From Candidatus Collierbacteria bacterium RIFOXYD1_FULL_40_9 (GTDB lineage: Bacteria; Patescibacteriota; Microgenomatia; UBA1400; MFAQ01), in assembly GCA_001776275.1 (NCBI GenBank), contig MFAQ01000011.1, forward strand, positions 23,316 through 29,493: a DNA stretch of 6,178 nt, written 5' to 3'. The notes beneath the pieces were generated by a model, which saw only the letters and a list, made by a program, of their open reading frames with translations, was not told where the DNA came from and made no database searches. Of the stretch, positions 1 through 6,025 are shown piece after piece. Position 1 is the first letter of the stretch, and the number at the start of each line of letters is the position of its first letter. A program made the position numbers and the translations under genes.

Positions 1-1
1 T

Positions 2-1702
2 AAAACCGAGTTGGTTTGGAAAGTGGCCGATGAATGGTATATCAGCATGGACAAAAAAGATCCAGACGACAAACTTGGCAGAAACTTAAGAGAAAAAATG
101 ATTGATGTTGCCAAAAAAATAAACTGGAAACCTCAATTTGGTCTGGATAGAGAGCTGGATTGGCTCAAAAATATGCACGACTGGCTAATAAGTAAAAAAA
201 ATCGCTACTGGGGTTTGGCACTTCCAATTTGGGTTTGCGACAGTTGCGGACATTTTACCGTCTTAGGTGGGGAAGAGGAGTTAAAAACAAAAGCAATCTC
301 TGGTTGGGAAAGCTTTGAAGGACATACTCCTCACAAGCCATTTATCGATGAAGTAAAAATAAACTGTGAATGTGGTCAAAGCATGAGCCGGGTCAGCGAT
401 GTTGGTAATCCATGGCTCGACGCTGGCATAGTCCCCTTCTCTACTCTGGTCGATCCACAAACCAAAAAAGTTAGCTACACCACCGACAAAAAATATTGGC
501 GCCAGTGGTTCCCAGCTGACTTTATCACCGAAAGTTTTCCTGGGCAGTTTAAGAACTGGTTTTATGCCATGATTGCTATGAGTACTGTTTTAGAGGACAC
601 AAACCCCTTCACCACAGTCCTAGGCTTTGCCTCCATGCTTGGAGAAGATGGTCGAGCCATGCACAAGTCTTGGGGTAACTCGATAGAGTTCAACGAAGGA
701 GCTGACAAAATCGGTGTTGATGTCATGCGTTGGAGTTTTGTTCGCCACAATCCAGAAAGGAACCTACTTTTTGGTTACAAAATGACTAGTGAGGTCAAGC
801 GCCAGTTCCACATGATATTTTGGAACTCTTATCGTTTTTTTGTCAACAATGTATCTTTAGAAAATGACTGGAAACAAAACCTGCACTTTACCCCAAAAAA
901 TATTTTGGATACTTGGATTATTGCCCGTTTAAACCAAACCATAAATGAAGTCGAAAAAAATCTAGACAACTATAACGCCTTTTCTGCTACCGAAGCATTA
1001 GAAAAATTTGTCAGTGACTTCTCGACTTGGTTTATTCGCCGTTCGAGAGACAGGGTTGGTCCAGCGGCAATAGACCTAGCAGATAAAGACGACTGTTATC
1101 AGACCTTTCAAATTGTCTTAGAAAAATTATCCATCATACTTTCACCCCTTGTACCTTTCATGTCCGAGCTAATTTACACAAACATAACGGGTAACGAAAG
1201 TGTCCATTTGGCAAGTTGGCCAAAACAAGTTGAGCTAAGTGAACAAGAAAAATCATTAATTGACGATATGAGCAGGATAAGGGAAATCGTCGAACTTGGT
1301 CATGCACAAAGAAAGGTGCACTCTGTTGCTGTAAAACAGGCCCTGTCTTCAATAACTATTTCCAGTGAATACAAAGCTGTCCAGAGCGACGAGAGATTGC
1401 AGCTTCTAATTTCGGAAGAACTAAACGTTGAGAAAATAGTCTTTTCCGATCAGCCGGCAGATCTTGTCAGTTACGATCTAAACATTACAAACGACTTAAA
1501 AGACAAAGGAAGCGCCAGGGAAATAGTTCGCAGTCTTCAAGAAGCAAGAAAAAATGCTGGTTGCAGCTTTGATGAATTTGTAGAGGCCACGCTACCCAGT
1601 TGGCCAGTAAGCCAAGAAAATTTTATAAAACGTAAAGCTTTAGTATCGGTATTAAATAAAGGCGAGATACTACAAATAAAAAGGCTAAATGCAAAAAAGT
1701 AA
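2..1702 (+). CDS. ileS: Isoleucyl-tRNA synthetase, C-terminal part (5' end outside window)
   Basis: Class I synthetase that charges tRNA-Ile with isoleucine in the cytoplasm. The frame is open to the left edge, so the N-terminal half with the HIGH motif is missing; about 567 residues are visible. Counting from Leu at position 11 as residue 1, I see the DEWYISMD segment (7-14), a DW.IS..NRYWG block (57-68), a zinc-knuckle-like pair (C76/C79 and C119/C121), the segment DVGNPWLDAG (130-139), and the signature loop AMHKS at 216-220 in place of KMSKS. An anticodon-binding helical domain follows (WFIRRSRDRVG). The C-terminus has an SAREIVRSLQEARK block like the archaeal/eukaryotic-type IleRS tail (DUF5915-like) and lacks the cysteine-rich zinc finger of E. 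coli-type IleRS. Val/Leu/MetRS are related, but the fold order and tail favour IleRS. The stop TAA lies inside the start of rodA. Confidence 0.9.
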   Translation, partial: KTELVWKVADEWYISMDKKDPDDKLGRNLREKMIDVAKKINWKPQFGLDRELDWLKNMHDWLISKKNRYWGLALPIWVCDSCGHFTVLGGEEELKTKAISGWESFEGHTPHKPFIDEVKINCECGQSMSRVSDVGNPWLDAGIVPFSTLVDPQTKKVSYTTDKKYWRQWFPADFITESFPGQFKNWFYAMIAMSTVLEDTNPFTTVLGFASMLGEDGRAMHKSWGNSIEFNEGADKIGVDVMRWSFVRHNPERNLLFGYKMTSEVKRQFHMIFWNSYRFFVNNVSLENDWKQNLHFTPKNILDTWIIARLNQTINEVEKNLDNYNAFSATEALEKFVSDFSTWFIRRSRDRVGPAAIDLADKDDCYQTFQIVLEKLSIILSPLVPFMSELIYTNITGNESVHLASWPKQVELSEQEKSLIDDMSRIREIVELGHAQRKVHSVAVKQALSSITISSEYKAVQSDERLQLLISEELNVEKIVFSDQPADLVSYDLNITNDLKDKGSAREIVRSLQEARKNAGCSFDEFVEATLPSWPVSQENFIKRKALVSVLNKGEILQIKRLNAKK

Positions 1703-2744
1703 GTTTGGTTTTTTTGCCTCACTCTTCGTACTTCAGGTTTTAAGTTTAGTCACAATTTGGAGTACATACCCCAGTCTTTTTTTAACCCAAGTCTCCTTTG
1801 TTTTGATCGGTATACTTATTGTTTATCTTGTTTCAAAAGTAGATCATACCGTACTCTTTAGTACCGCTACTTTTTGGTATCTTACAAGCATTGCTATTTT
1901 AGTTCTTACTTATTTTATTGGTAGAAATGTTAGAGGCTCCATACGTTGGATAGACTTTGGTTTTTTTAATTTACAAACAAGTGAGCTGGTCAAACCCATG
2001 CTAGCAATTTTTTATTGCTCCTACTTAACAATGTTTCCTCCCAAAAAAATTAGTCAATACCTCAAGTTCATATTTCTAAGTCTCATACCTGTTGTCTTGG
2101 TTGCCAAACAACCAGATCTCGGATCCGCCTTGACCATTTTGTTCATGCCAATTTTTTTACTCATGGTTTCTGGTCATTTTAAACAAGTCTTGGTTTTTGG
2201 AGCACTATTCCTTTTTCTTGCTGTCCCCTTGGAGTCCGTGCTGTTAAAACCATACCAAAGAACTCGAATTGAGACCTTTTTAAACCCCTATAAGGATCCT
2301 CAAGGGGCGGGCTACAATGTCATTCAGGCCACTATTGCCGTCGGATCTGGCGGGTTCTTTGGCAAGGGTGTTAAGCTTGGTACACAATCCCACTTAAACT
2401 TTTTACCAGAGCGCCATACAGACTTTATTTTTGCATCATTTGCCGAGGAATTTGGTTTCTTGGGCGTACTATTCTTTTTGTTTTGTTTTTATTATCTTTT
2501 TCGTTTTTTTCTCTATGTCTCTAGCCGGCAAAAGGATCAAGACTCCTACCTACTTTGTCTTTCAGGCTTTTCTGTCATACTTTTTCAGTTTATTGTCAAC
2601 GTCGGGATGAATATGGGGTTAATGCCTGTCACGGGCATAACTCTGCCCCTTTTTTCTTACGGAGGGAGCTCTTTGCTTTCTTTTGCTATCTTTTTGGGGT
2701 TTTTGGTTCGCCAGCTTGATTTACTACCCCCAATTGAGATATAA
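1689..2744 (+). CDS. rodA: RodA, SEDS-family peptidoglycan glycosyltransferase
   Basis: Polytopic inner-membrane enzyme that polymerises lipid II into glycan strands during side-wall elongation, normally with a class B penicillin-binding protein; none is encoded here. The 351 residues are typical for the family and contain about ten hydrophobic segments. Family blocks are all present: VRGSIRWI (81-88), QPDLGSA (141-147), YQRTRIETFLNP (189-200), GSGG (219-222), PERHTDFIF (240-248, with the Asp at 245 expected to be the catalytic residue), and TGITLPLFSYGGSS (315-328). The sequence GTQSHLNFLPE is RodA-like rather than FtsW-like, so I call RodA. The ATG at 1689 overlaps the end of ileS by 14 bases, which suggests translational coupling. 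An AAAAGG stretch 4 bases upstream is at best a weak ribosome-binding site. The TAA stop forms part of the -10 box of the rplU promoter. Confidence 0.93.
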   Translation: MQKSKFGFFASLFVLQVLSLVTIWSTYPSLFLTQVSFVLIGILIVYLVSKVDHTVLFSTATFWYLTSIAILVLTYFIGRNVRGSIRWIDFGFFNLQTSELVKPMLAIFYCSYLTMFPPKKISQYLKFIFLSLIPVVLVAKQPDLGSALTILFMPIFLLMVSGHFKQVLVFGALFLFLAVPLESVLLKPYQRTRIETFLNPYKDPQGAGYNVIQATIAVGSGGFFGKGVKLGTQSHLNFLPERHTDFIFASFAEEFGFLGVLFFLFCFYYLFRFFLYVSSRQKDQDSYLLCLSGFSVILFQFIVNVGMNMGLMPVTGITLPLFSYGGSSLLSFAIFLGFLVRQLDLLPPIEI

Positions 2745-2753
2745 TTTCGCCCA
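2716..2753 (+). promoter_or_regulatory. Promoter for rplU, predicted leaderless
   Basis: TTGATT (2716-2721) and a perfect TATAAT (2740-2745) are separated by 18 bases. Counting the usual distance from the -10 box, transcription would begin at 2752-2753, which is the rplU ATG itself. No purine-rich ribosome-binding site lies between. The promoter overlaps the last codons of rodA, so rplU can be expressed independently of ileS-rodA. The boxes are read directly; the start site is inferred. Confidence 0.75.
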
Positions 2754-3082
2754 TGACAGACAAAACACCCTACGCAGTCATTAAACTTGGTGCAAAGCAA
2801 TTTTTAGTTAAAGAAGGCGACAAAGTTGTAGCAGAGAAGATAGCTGTTCCCGAAAGCGGCGCTCTTACAGTTACCGACGTTCTCCTTACTTTTGACGGAC
2901 AAGACACAACCATTGGCACCCCTTTAGTCGAAAAGGCGCAAGTCGTTTTGACTCACGCCGGTGATAAAAAAGGACTCAAGATTCGTGTCGCTAAGTTTAA
3001 AGCTAAATCTCGTTATCGCCGTGTTCAAGGACATAGGCAACAACTATCACATTTCACAGTTAAATCAATTTCCGTAAAATAA
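2753..3082 (+). CDS. rplU: Large-subunit ribosomal protein L21 (bL21)
   Basis: Structural protein of the 50S subunit that binds 23S rRNA. The 109 residues fit the family (about 100-105) with a few extra N-terminal residues before YAVIKLGAKQF (7-17), the counterpart of the usual YAVI..GGKQY opening. The mid-region has the IGTP turn (54-57), and the C-terminal RNA-binding signature is the basic block at 82-96 (FKAKSRYRRVQGHRQ). The ATG at 2753 is supported by the promoter directly upstream. The gene begins a probable operon with the methyltransferase, rpmA and parB. Its TAA is followed immediately by the next ATG, so ribosomes could restart there. L21 and L27 genes usually lie together in bacteria, which supports the identification of both. 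Confidence 0.95.
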   Translation: MTDKTPYAVIKLGAKQFLVKEGDKVVAEKIAVPESGALTVTDVLLTFDGQDTTIGTPLVEKAQVVLTHAGDKKGLKIRVAKFKAKSRYRRVQGHRQQLSHFTVKSISVK

Positions 3083-4147
3083 ATGAAATTTTTGCTCTTT
3101 TGTGGAGCAGGTAACAGTTTGTCTGGCTTCGAAATACAGACACGTTTTTCTGACTCAACCGAGTTTAAAAATAATGTTTACATTCTCACCTTTAAGAGTG
3201 AAGATGAAGCAAAAAAAGCTGTTTCTCAGCTTGGCTCCGCAATCAAAATGGCTGTACTTTTGGACGGTGTCACTTGTACTCCAAAATCAATTGCCAAACA
3301 AATCACCCACAAAAATTTCTCCACTACCACAGTTTCTGCTGGCAAAGAGCGGTTAGACTCCAGAGAAATTAAAGATTTACTTGCAAAGGGTAGGTTTTTA
3401 GACGCTCAAGATTCCTACGGATTATCTCCAATCATAATTGCCAAGCACAAGGTCGATGAATTTTTCTTAGATTTTGACACAAATCAGGTTTGGCAAACTA
3501 TTTGGGTCCATGATTTCAAGCACTGGATAAAAAAAGACCGCTTTATGCCATTTGTAAACGCCAAAGCGGGTATGCTACCACCCAAAATAGCAAGAAGTAT
3601 GATTAACTTAGCCCCAAGTGATTCCTGGGGAAATGGTAAAGTTCTGGTCGATCCATTTTGCGGCTCTGGTAGAGTCGTTATTGAGGGTTTGGAGCTTGGT
3701 TTCAATTCCTATGGCACCGATGTCTCAGCCAGCCAATCTCAAGAAGCCTCTGAAAACCTGGCACACATGGGGTACTCAAAGCAGTTAATAGAGTGTTTGG
3801 ATAGTACTCATCTCTCAAAAAAGTTTAAAAATAAGGTTGACCTCATAGTTACGGAGCCTTTTATGGGTAAAACCAATTTAAGGCCAGATAAAATTCAATA
3901 TTTGGTCCCTGGACTCAAAAAATTATATCTTGGTTGTTTAAAAGACTGGCTTTCCTGCCTAAAGTCCAAAGGCGTAGTTGTAATGGTCTTTCCTGTTTTT
4001 AACGACGGTAAAAAAGACTATAAGACTAGTGATATTATTGACGACAAGCTCAAACTAAGCTACAATCAGCTCAACCAAGGCATACTGTATTCAAGACCAG
4101 ATGCTTACGTTAGAAGAGAAATTATTGTTCTCCAAAAAATAAACTAA
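3083..4147 (+). CDS. Trm11-like SAM-dependent RNA methyltransferase
   Basis: Predicted S-adenosylmethionine-dependent methyltransferase of the COG1041/Trm11 type, whose studied members methylate N2 of guanosine 10 in tRNA. The C-terminal Rossmann domain is clear: DPFCGSG (190-196, motif I, SAM binding), GTDVS (211-215, ribose-binding acidic residue), D240 and a motif IV-like TEPFMG (257-262). Preceding it, MLPPKIARSMINLA (164-177) matches the linker typical of Trm11-like proteins. The first 150 residues probably hold the RNA-binding (ferredoxin-like/THUMP-type) part, but I see no decisive motif there. Motif IV departs from D/N-PP-Y/F. ATG 3083 abuts the rplU stop with no ribosome-binding site. 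Lying between rplU and rpmA suggests a translation-related role; tRNA and rRNA substrates are both possible. Class is fairly certain, substrate is not. Confidence 0.78.
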   Translation: MKFLLFCGAGNSLSGFEIQTRFSDSTEFKNNVYILTFKSEDEAKKAVSQLGSAIKMAVLLDGVTCTPKSIAKQITHKNFSTTTVSAGKERLDSREIKDLLAKGRFLDAQDSYGLSPIIIAKHKVDEFFLDFDTNQVWQTIWVHDFKHWIKKDRFMPFVNAKAGMLPPKIARSMINLAPSDSWGNGKVLVDPFCGSGRVVIEGLELGFNSYGTDVSASQSQEASENLAHMGYSKQLIECLDSTHLSKKFKNKVDLIVTEPFMGKTNLRPDKIQYLVPGLKKLYLGCLKDWLSCLKSKGVVVMVFPVFNDGKKDYKTSDIIDDKLKLSYNQLNQGILYSRPDAYVRREIIVLQKIN

Positions 4148-4165
4148 ATCTAAAAAACATAACAT

Positions 4166-4414
4166 ATGGCACACGTTAAATCTGGTGGAGCGACCAGACA
4201 ACATTCACAACGCTCAGGAAAAAGACTTGGTGTAAAAATTTTTGGCAGCCAAAAGATCAAGGCTGGACAAATAATAGTTCGCCAAAGAGGTCAACAGTTC
4301 CATGCTGGTATAAACACTGACCTAGGTAGAGACTTCACAATTTATTCCCTTTCGGATGGTACAGTGTCTTTTCGAAAAAAGAATGGGATAAGTTTTGTGG
4401 ATGTGCTATCCTAA
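4166..4414 (+). CDS. rpmA: Large-subunit ribosomal protein L27 (bL27)
   Basis: 50S protein whose flexible N-terminus reaches the peptidyl-transferase centre. The 82 residues are close to the family length, and diagnostic blocks are present: MAH at the start, KRLGVK (19-24), AGQIIVRQRG (33-42) followed by FHAG (45-48), and DGTVSF (64-69). It begins directly with MAH, so there is no N-terminal extension of the kind that Firmicutes remove with the Prp protease. The tail reads AHVKSGG rather than the common AHKKGGG, with a divergent TRQHSQRS segment after it. There are 18 bases between the methyltransferase stop and this ATG, with no Shine-Dalgarno motif and no convincing promoter, so expression probably depends on the rplU promoter. 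Confidence 0.95.
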   Translation: MAHVKSGGATRQHSQRSGKRLGVKIFGSQKIKAGQIIVRQRGQQFHAGINTDLGRDFTIYSLSDGTVSFRKKNGISFVDVLS

Positions 4415-4420
4415 AGTCAA

Positions 4421-5347
4421 ATGGATAACACGCAGCAGACAACCCTTTTACCCATAGACTATCTTCAACCCAATCCTCTCCAGCCCAGAGGTGTCATTAC
4501 CCCAGAGTCACTAAGTGAATTAATCGACTCCATTAAAACTCACGGGATTATCCAGCCCCTAGTCGTTGCCCACACTCCTGCCGGGTACCAAATTATCGCC
4601 GGTGAGCGACGTTGGCGCGCCTCTCGTCTGGTTGGACTTAAAGAAGTACCGGTTAGAGTCATCGAAACTTCGCCACAGGGTATGTTGGAAATGGCCATCG
4701 TTGAAAATGTTCAACGCTCAGATCTAAACCCCATCGATAGGGCAAACTCTTTCGAAAGGCTTCTAAAGGAGTTTAGCCTCGCCAACACGGATATTTGTAT
4801 TCGTATTGGCAAGAGCCCAGCGTATGTTAGTAATACGTTACGTCTTCTCGAGTTACCAGATGCCCTAAAAGACGGCCTTATTTCTGGTGTCATTACCGAA
4901 GGCCATGCCCGGGCTTTGGCTGCCATTCCAGACACTCAGTCCATGATTGAGGCTTACAAAATAATTTTAAGAGAGGGTGGTTCGGTTCGAAGAGCTGAGG
5001 AGCTGGCCAGAAAGTTCAAAAAACCAATTAGAGATAGAGACTATAACGCCCCCAAGATAATCAATGAAAACATTGAACTCATGGCAAATGAAATGCAAAG
5101 ATCTATCGGAGAAAATGCACATGTAAAAATGAGAAGATCAAGAGTGGAGACAGCAATTCACATTGTTCTAAAGGGCAAACCAGAAGAAACAGATTTGCAG
5201 GTTCAAAAAATTCACGCTCTTCTCAGTTCCTCTGTAAGCGCCACTCAAAACCCTCCAGAAGAAGAAATTTCCTCTGCAAGTAACGACACTCCCAATGACT
5301 CCTACTCGGAGGCTTACAGAAATCCTTTTGCCCCGTTTAACGAATAA
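4421..5347 (+). CDS. parB: ParB/Spo0J-family chromosome partitioning protein
   Basis: DNA-binding CTPase clamp that loads at parS sites and spreads to organise the replication-origin region for segregation. The 308 residues show the full architecture: an N-terminal nuclease-like domain with QPR (21-23), the CTP-binding GERRWR (61-66) and ENVQRSDLNP (95-104) motifs; a central helix-turn-helix region around 119-145 ending in TLRLLELP; the GHARAL block (161-166); a C-terminal dimerisation region (about 215-270); and a Ser/Glu-rich tail. The closely related Noc protein cannot be fully excluded without a phylogeny. No parA is adjacent and I find no parS-like palindrome in the window. The ATG lies 6 bases after the rpmA stop with no ribosome-binding site, so it is probably the last gene of the rplU operon. 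It converges on lepB. Confidence 0.92.
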   Translation: MDNTQQTTLLPIDYLQPNPLQPRGVITPESLSELIDSIKTHGIIQPLVVAHTPAGYQIIAGERRWRASRLVGLKEVPVRVIETSPQGMLEMAIVENVQRSDLNPIDRANSFERLLKEFSLANTDICIRIGKSPAYVSNTLRLLELPDALKDGLISGVITEGHARALAAIPDTQSMIEAYKIILREGGSVRRAEELARKFKKPIRDRDYNAPKIINENIELMANEMQRSIGENAHVKMRRSRVETAIHIVLKGKPEETDLQVQKIHALLSSSVSATQNPPEEEISSASNDTPNDSYSEAYRNPFAPFNE

Positions 5348-5359
5348 AAGAGATCCTCG

Positions 5360-5914
5360 TTAGTAATCTTTCTTTATTGGCCCCGCAACACTTACTGGCC
5401 AATATCTAAAAAAGACTTTACCTGTAATGTTTTTATTTGGTACAGGTCCCCAGTCTCGACTGTCAGATGAGTGATCTCTATTGTCCCCAAAAGCCATCAC
5501 TTCCCCATCTTGCACGGTGTACTCCTCACCTTCCTGCAAAAACTCACCAGGAGAGGTTACGTATTCATCTGGTAAGTATGGCTCATCTAGCATTTTCCCA
5601 TCAACAAACACTTTTCCGTTTGCAACTTTAACACTTTGTCCTGGGGTAGCGATAACACGCTTAATAAAGTCAAAACTTTCATTCATGGGTGCCTTAAAAA
5701 CAATTACATCACCGTATGTTGGTAATCTTCTCCTATAAGTAACTTTATCGGTTAACAAATATTCTTTGTCTTTGTAAGTAGGGAACATGGAACTACCTTT
5801 TACCTGGTGTGGTTGCATCAAAAATAGATAAATAACCACAAAAAAAGAAGCCGAAATTACAAAAGACTCAATAAATTCATAAATAACGTGAACAAATTTT
5901 CGAAAAAAAGCCAT
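5360..5914 (-). CDS. lepB: Signal peptidase I
   Basis: Membrane-anchored serine/lysine endopeptidase that removes signal peptides from exported proteins on the outer face of the cytoplasmic membrane. The 184 residues match compact Gram-positive-type enzymes with one transmembrane anchor (about 15-34). Family boxes are intact: GSSMFPT (40-46) with nucleophile S42, YGDVIVF (67-73), FIKRVIATPG (83-92) with general base K85, and GDNRDHSSDSRDWGPV (143-158). No catalytic residue is missing. It converges with parB; the stop codons are separated by 12 bases. The ATG has no Shine-Dalgarno sequence, but a promoter is positioned for transcription to begin at the ATG, which supports this start. The upstream minus-strand gene is separated from it by a terminator, so lepB is likely transcribed alone. 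Confidence 0.95.
   Translation of the reverse strand: MAFFRKFVHVIYEFIESFVISASFFVVIYLFLMQPHQVKGSSMFPTYKDKEYLLTDKVTYRRRLPTYGDVIVFKAPMNESFDFIKRVIATPGQSVKVANGKVFVDGKMLDEPYLPDEYVTSPGEFLQEGEEYTVQDGEVMAFGDNRDHSSDSRDWGPVPNKNITGKVFFRYWPVSVAGPIKKDY
5375..5404. repeat. Inverted repeat at the parB/lepB convergence
   Basis: Perfect 8-base arms, TATTGGCC (5375-5382) and GGCCAATA (5397-5404), flank a 14-base loop. It lies inside the 3' end of lepB, 27 bases past the parB stop. In the parB transcript it could form a 3' hairpin, but no T-run follows, so it is not a standard intrinsic terminator. It may be coincidental, because the arms encode the Tyr-Trp-Pro and Gly-Pro-Ile regions of LepB. Confidence 0.35.
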
Positions 5915-5949
5915 AAGCTAAGTTTACTTTGACCAAGTCGATTATTCAA
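5914..5949 (-). promoter_or_regulatory. Promoter for lepB, predicted leaderless
   Basis: On the minus strand TTGAAT (5944-5949) and TAAACT (5921-5926) are separated by 17 bases, each matching 4 of 6 consensus bases. The -10 box ends 6 bases before the lepB ATG, so the expected start of transcription is the A of the ATG at 5914. The arrangement is nearly the same as at rplU. Each box is weaker than at rplU, so confidence rests on spacing and on the parallel. Confidence 0.55.
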
Positions 5950-5975
5950 TCATCCCCAATTTCATATTTTTCGCC

Positions 5976-6007
5976 AAAAAAATCCCCCTCGCACTAGGAG
6001 ATTTTTT
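5976..6007 (-). terminator. Rho-independent terminator, possibly bidirectional
   Basis: Read on the minus strand, an 11-base arm with six A's then TCTCC (5997-6007) pairs with GGGGA plus six T's (5977-5987) around a 9-base loop, with a single G-U wobble. The stem ends in a T-run. It begins about 18 bases after the stop of the minus-strand gene at 6026 and ends before the lepB promoter, so it would insulate the two genes. On the plus strand the same stem forms with one C-A mismatch and also ends in a T-run, so weak termination in both directions is possible. Confidence 0.65.
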
Positions 6008-6025
6008 CTCTTTGTGTTTGGGGGT

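Noticed and set aside
562..1722. Minus-strand frames of about 60 codons within and at the end of ileS
   Set aside because: Antisense to a clearly conserved gene; low-complexity translations with no family resemblance.
3102..3356. 84-codon plus-strand frame inside the methyltransferase gene
   Set aside because: Lies wholly in another frame of a well-supported gene and encodes no recognisable motif.
3484..3705. 73-codon minus-strand frame opposite the methyltransferase
   Set aside because: Covers the antisense of the conserved DPFCGSG region; composition is explained by the sense gene.
4125..4165. Possible promoter upstream of rpmA (TTGTTC with TCTAAA, 18-base spacer)
   Set aside because: Both boxes are poor matches in an A-rich stretch that would give such hits by chance; the gene sits inside an apparent operon.
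4407..4412. TATCCT before parB as a leaderless -10 box
   Set aside because: No acceptable -35 box at 16-19 bases upstream, and the gene is 6 bases from the rpmA stop.
4711..4935. 74-codon minus-strand frame opposite parB
   Set aside because: Antisense of the ParB ENxxR-to-GHARAL region, with no independent signals.
5375..5404. Intrinsic terminator for parB formed by the TATTGGCC/GGCCAATA repeat
   Set aside because: No T-run follows on either strand and the loop is long; kept only as an inverted repeat.
5437..5738. Two plus-strand frames (64 and 85 codons) opposite lepB
   Set aside because: Antisense shadows of lepB, whose catalytic motifs on the minus strand are unambiguous.
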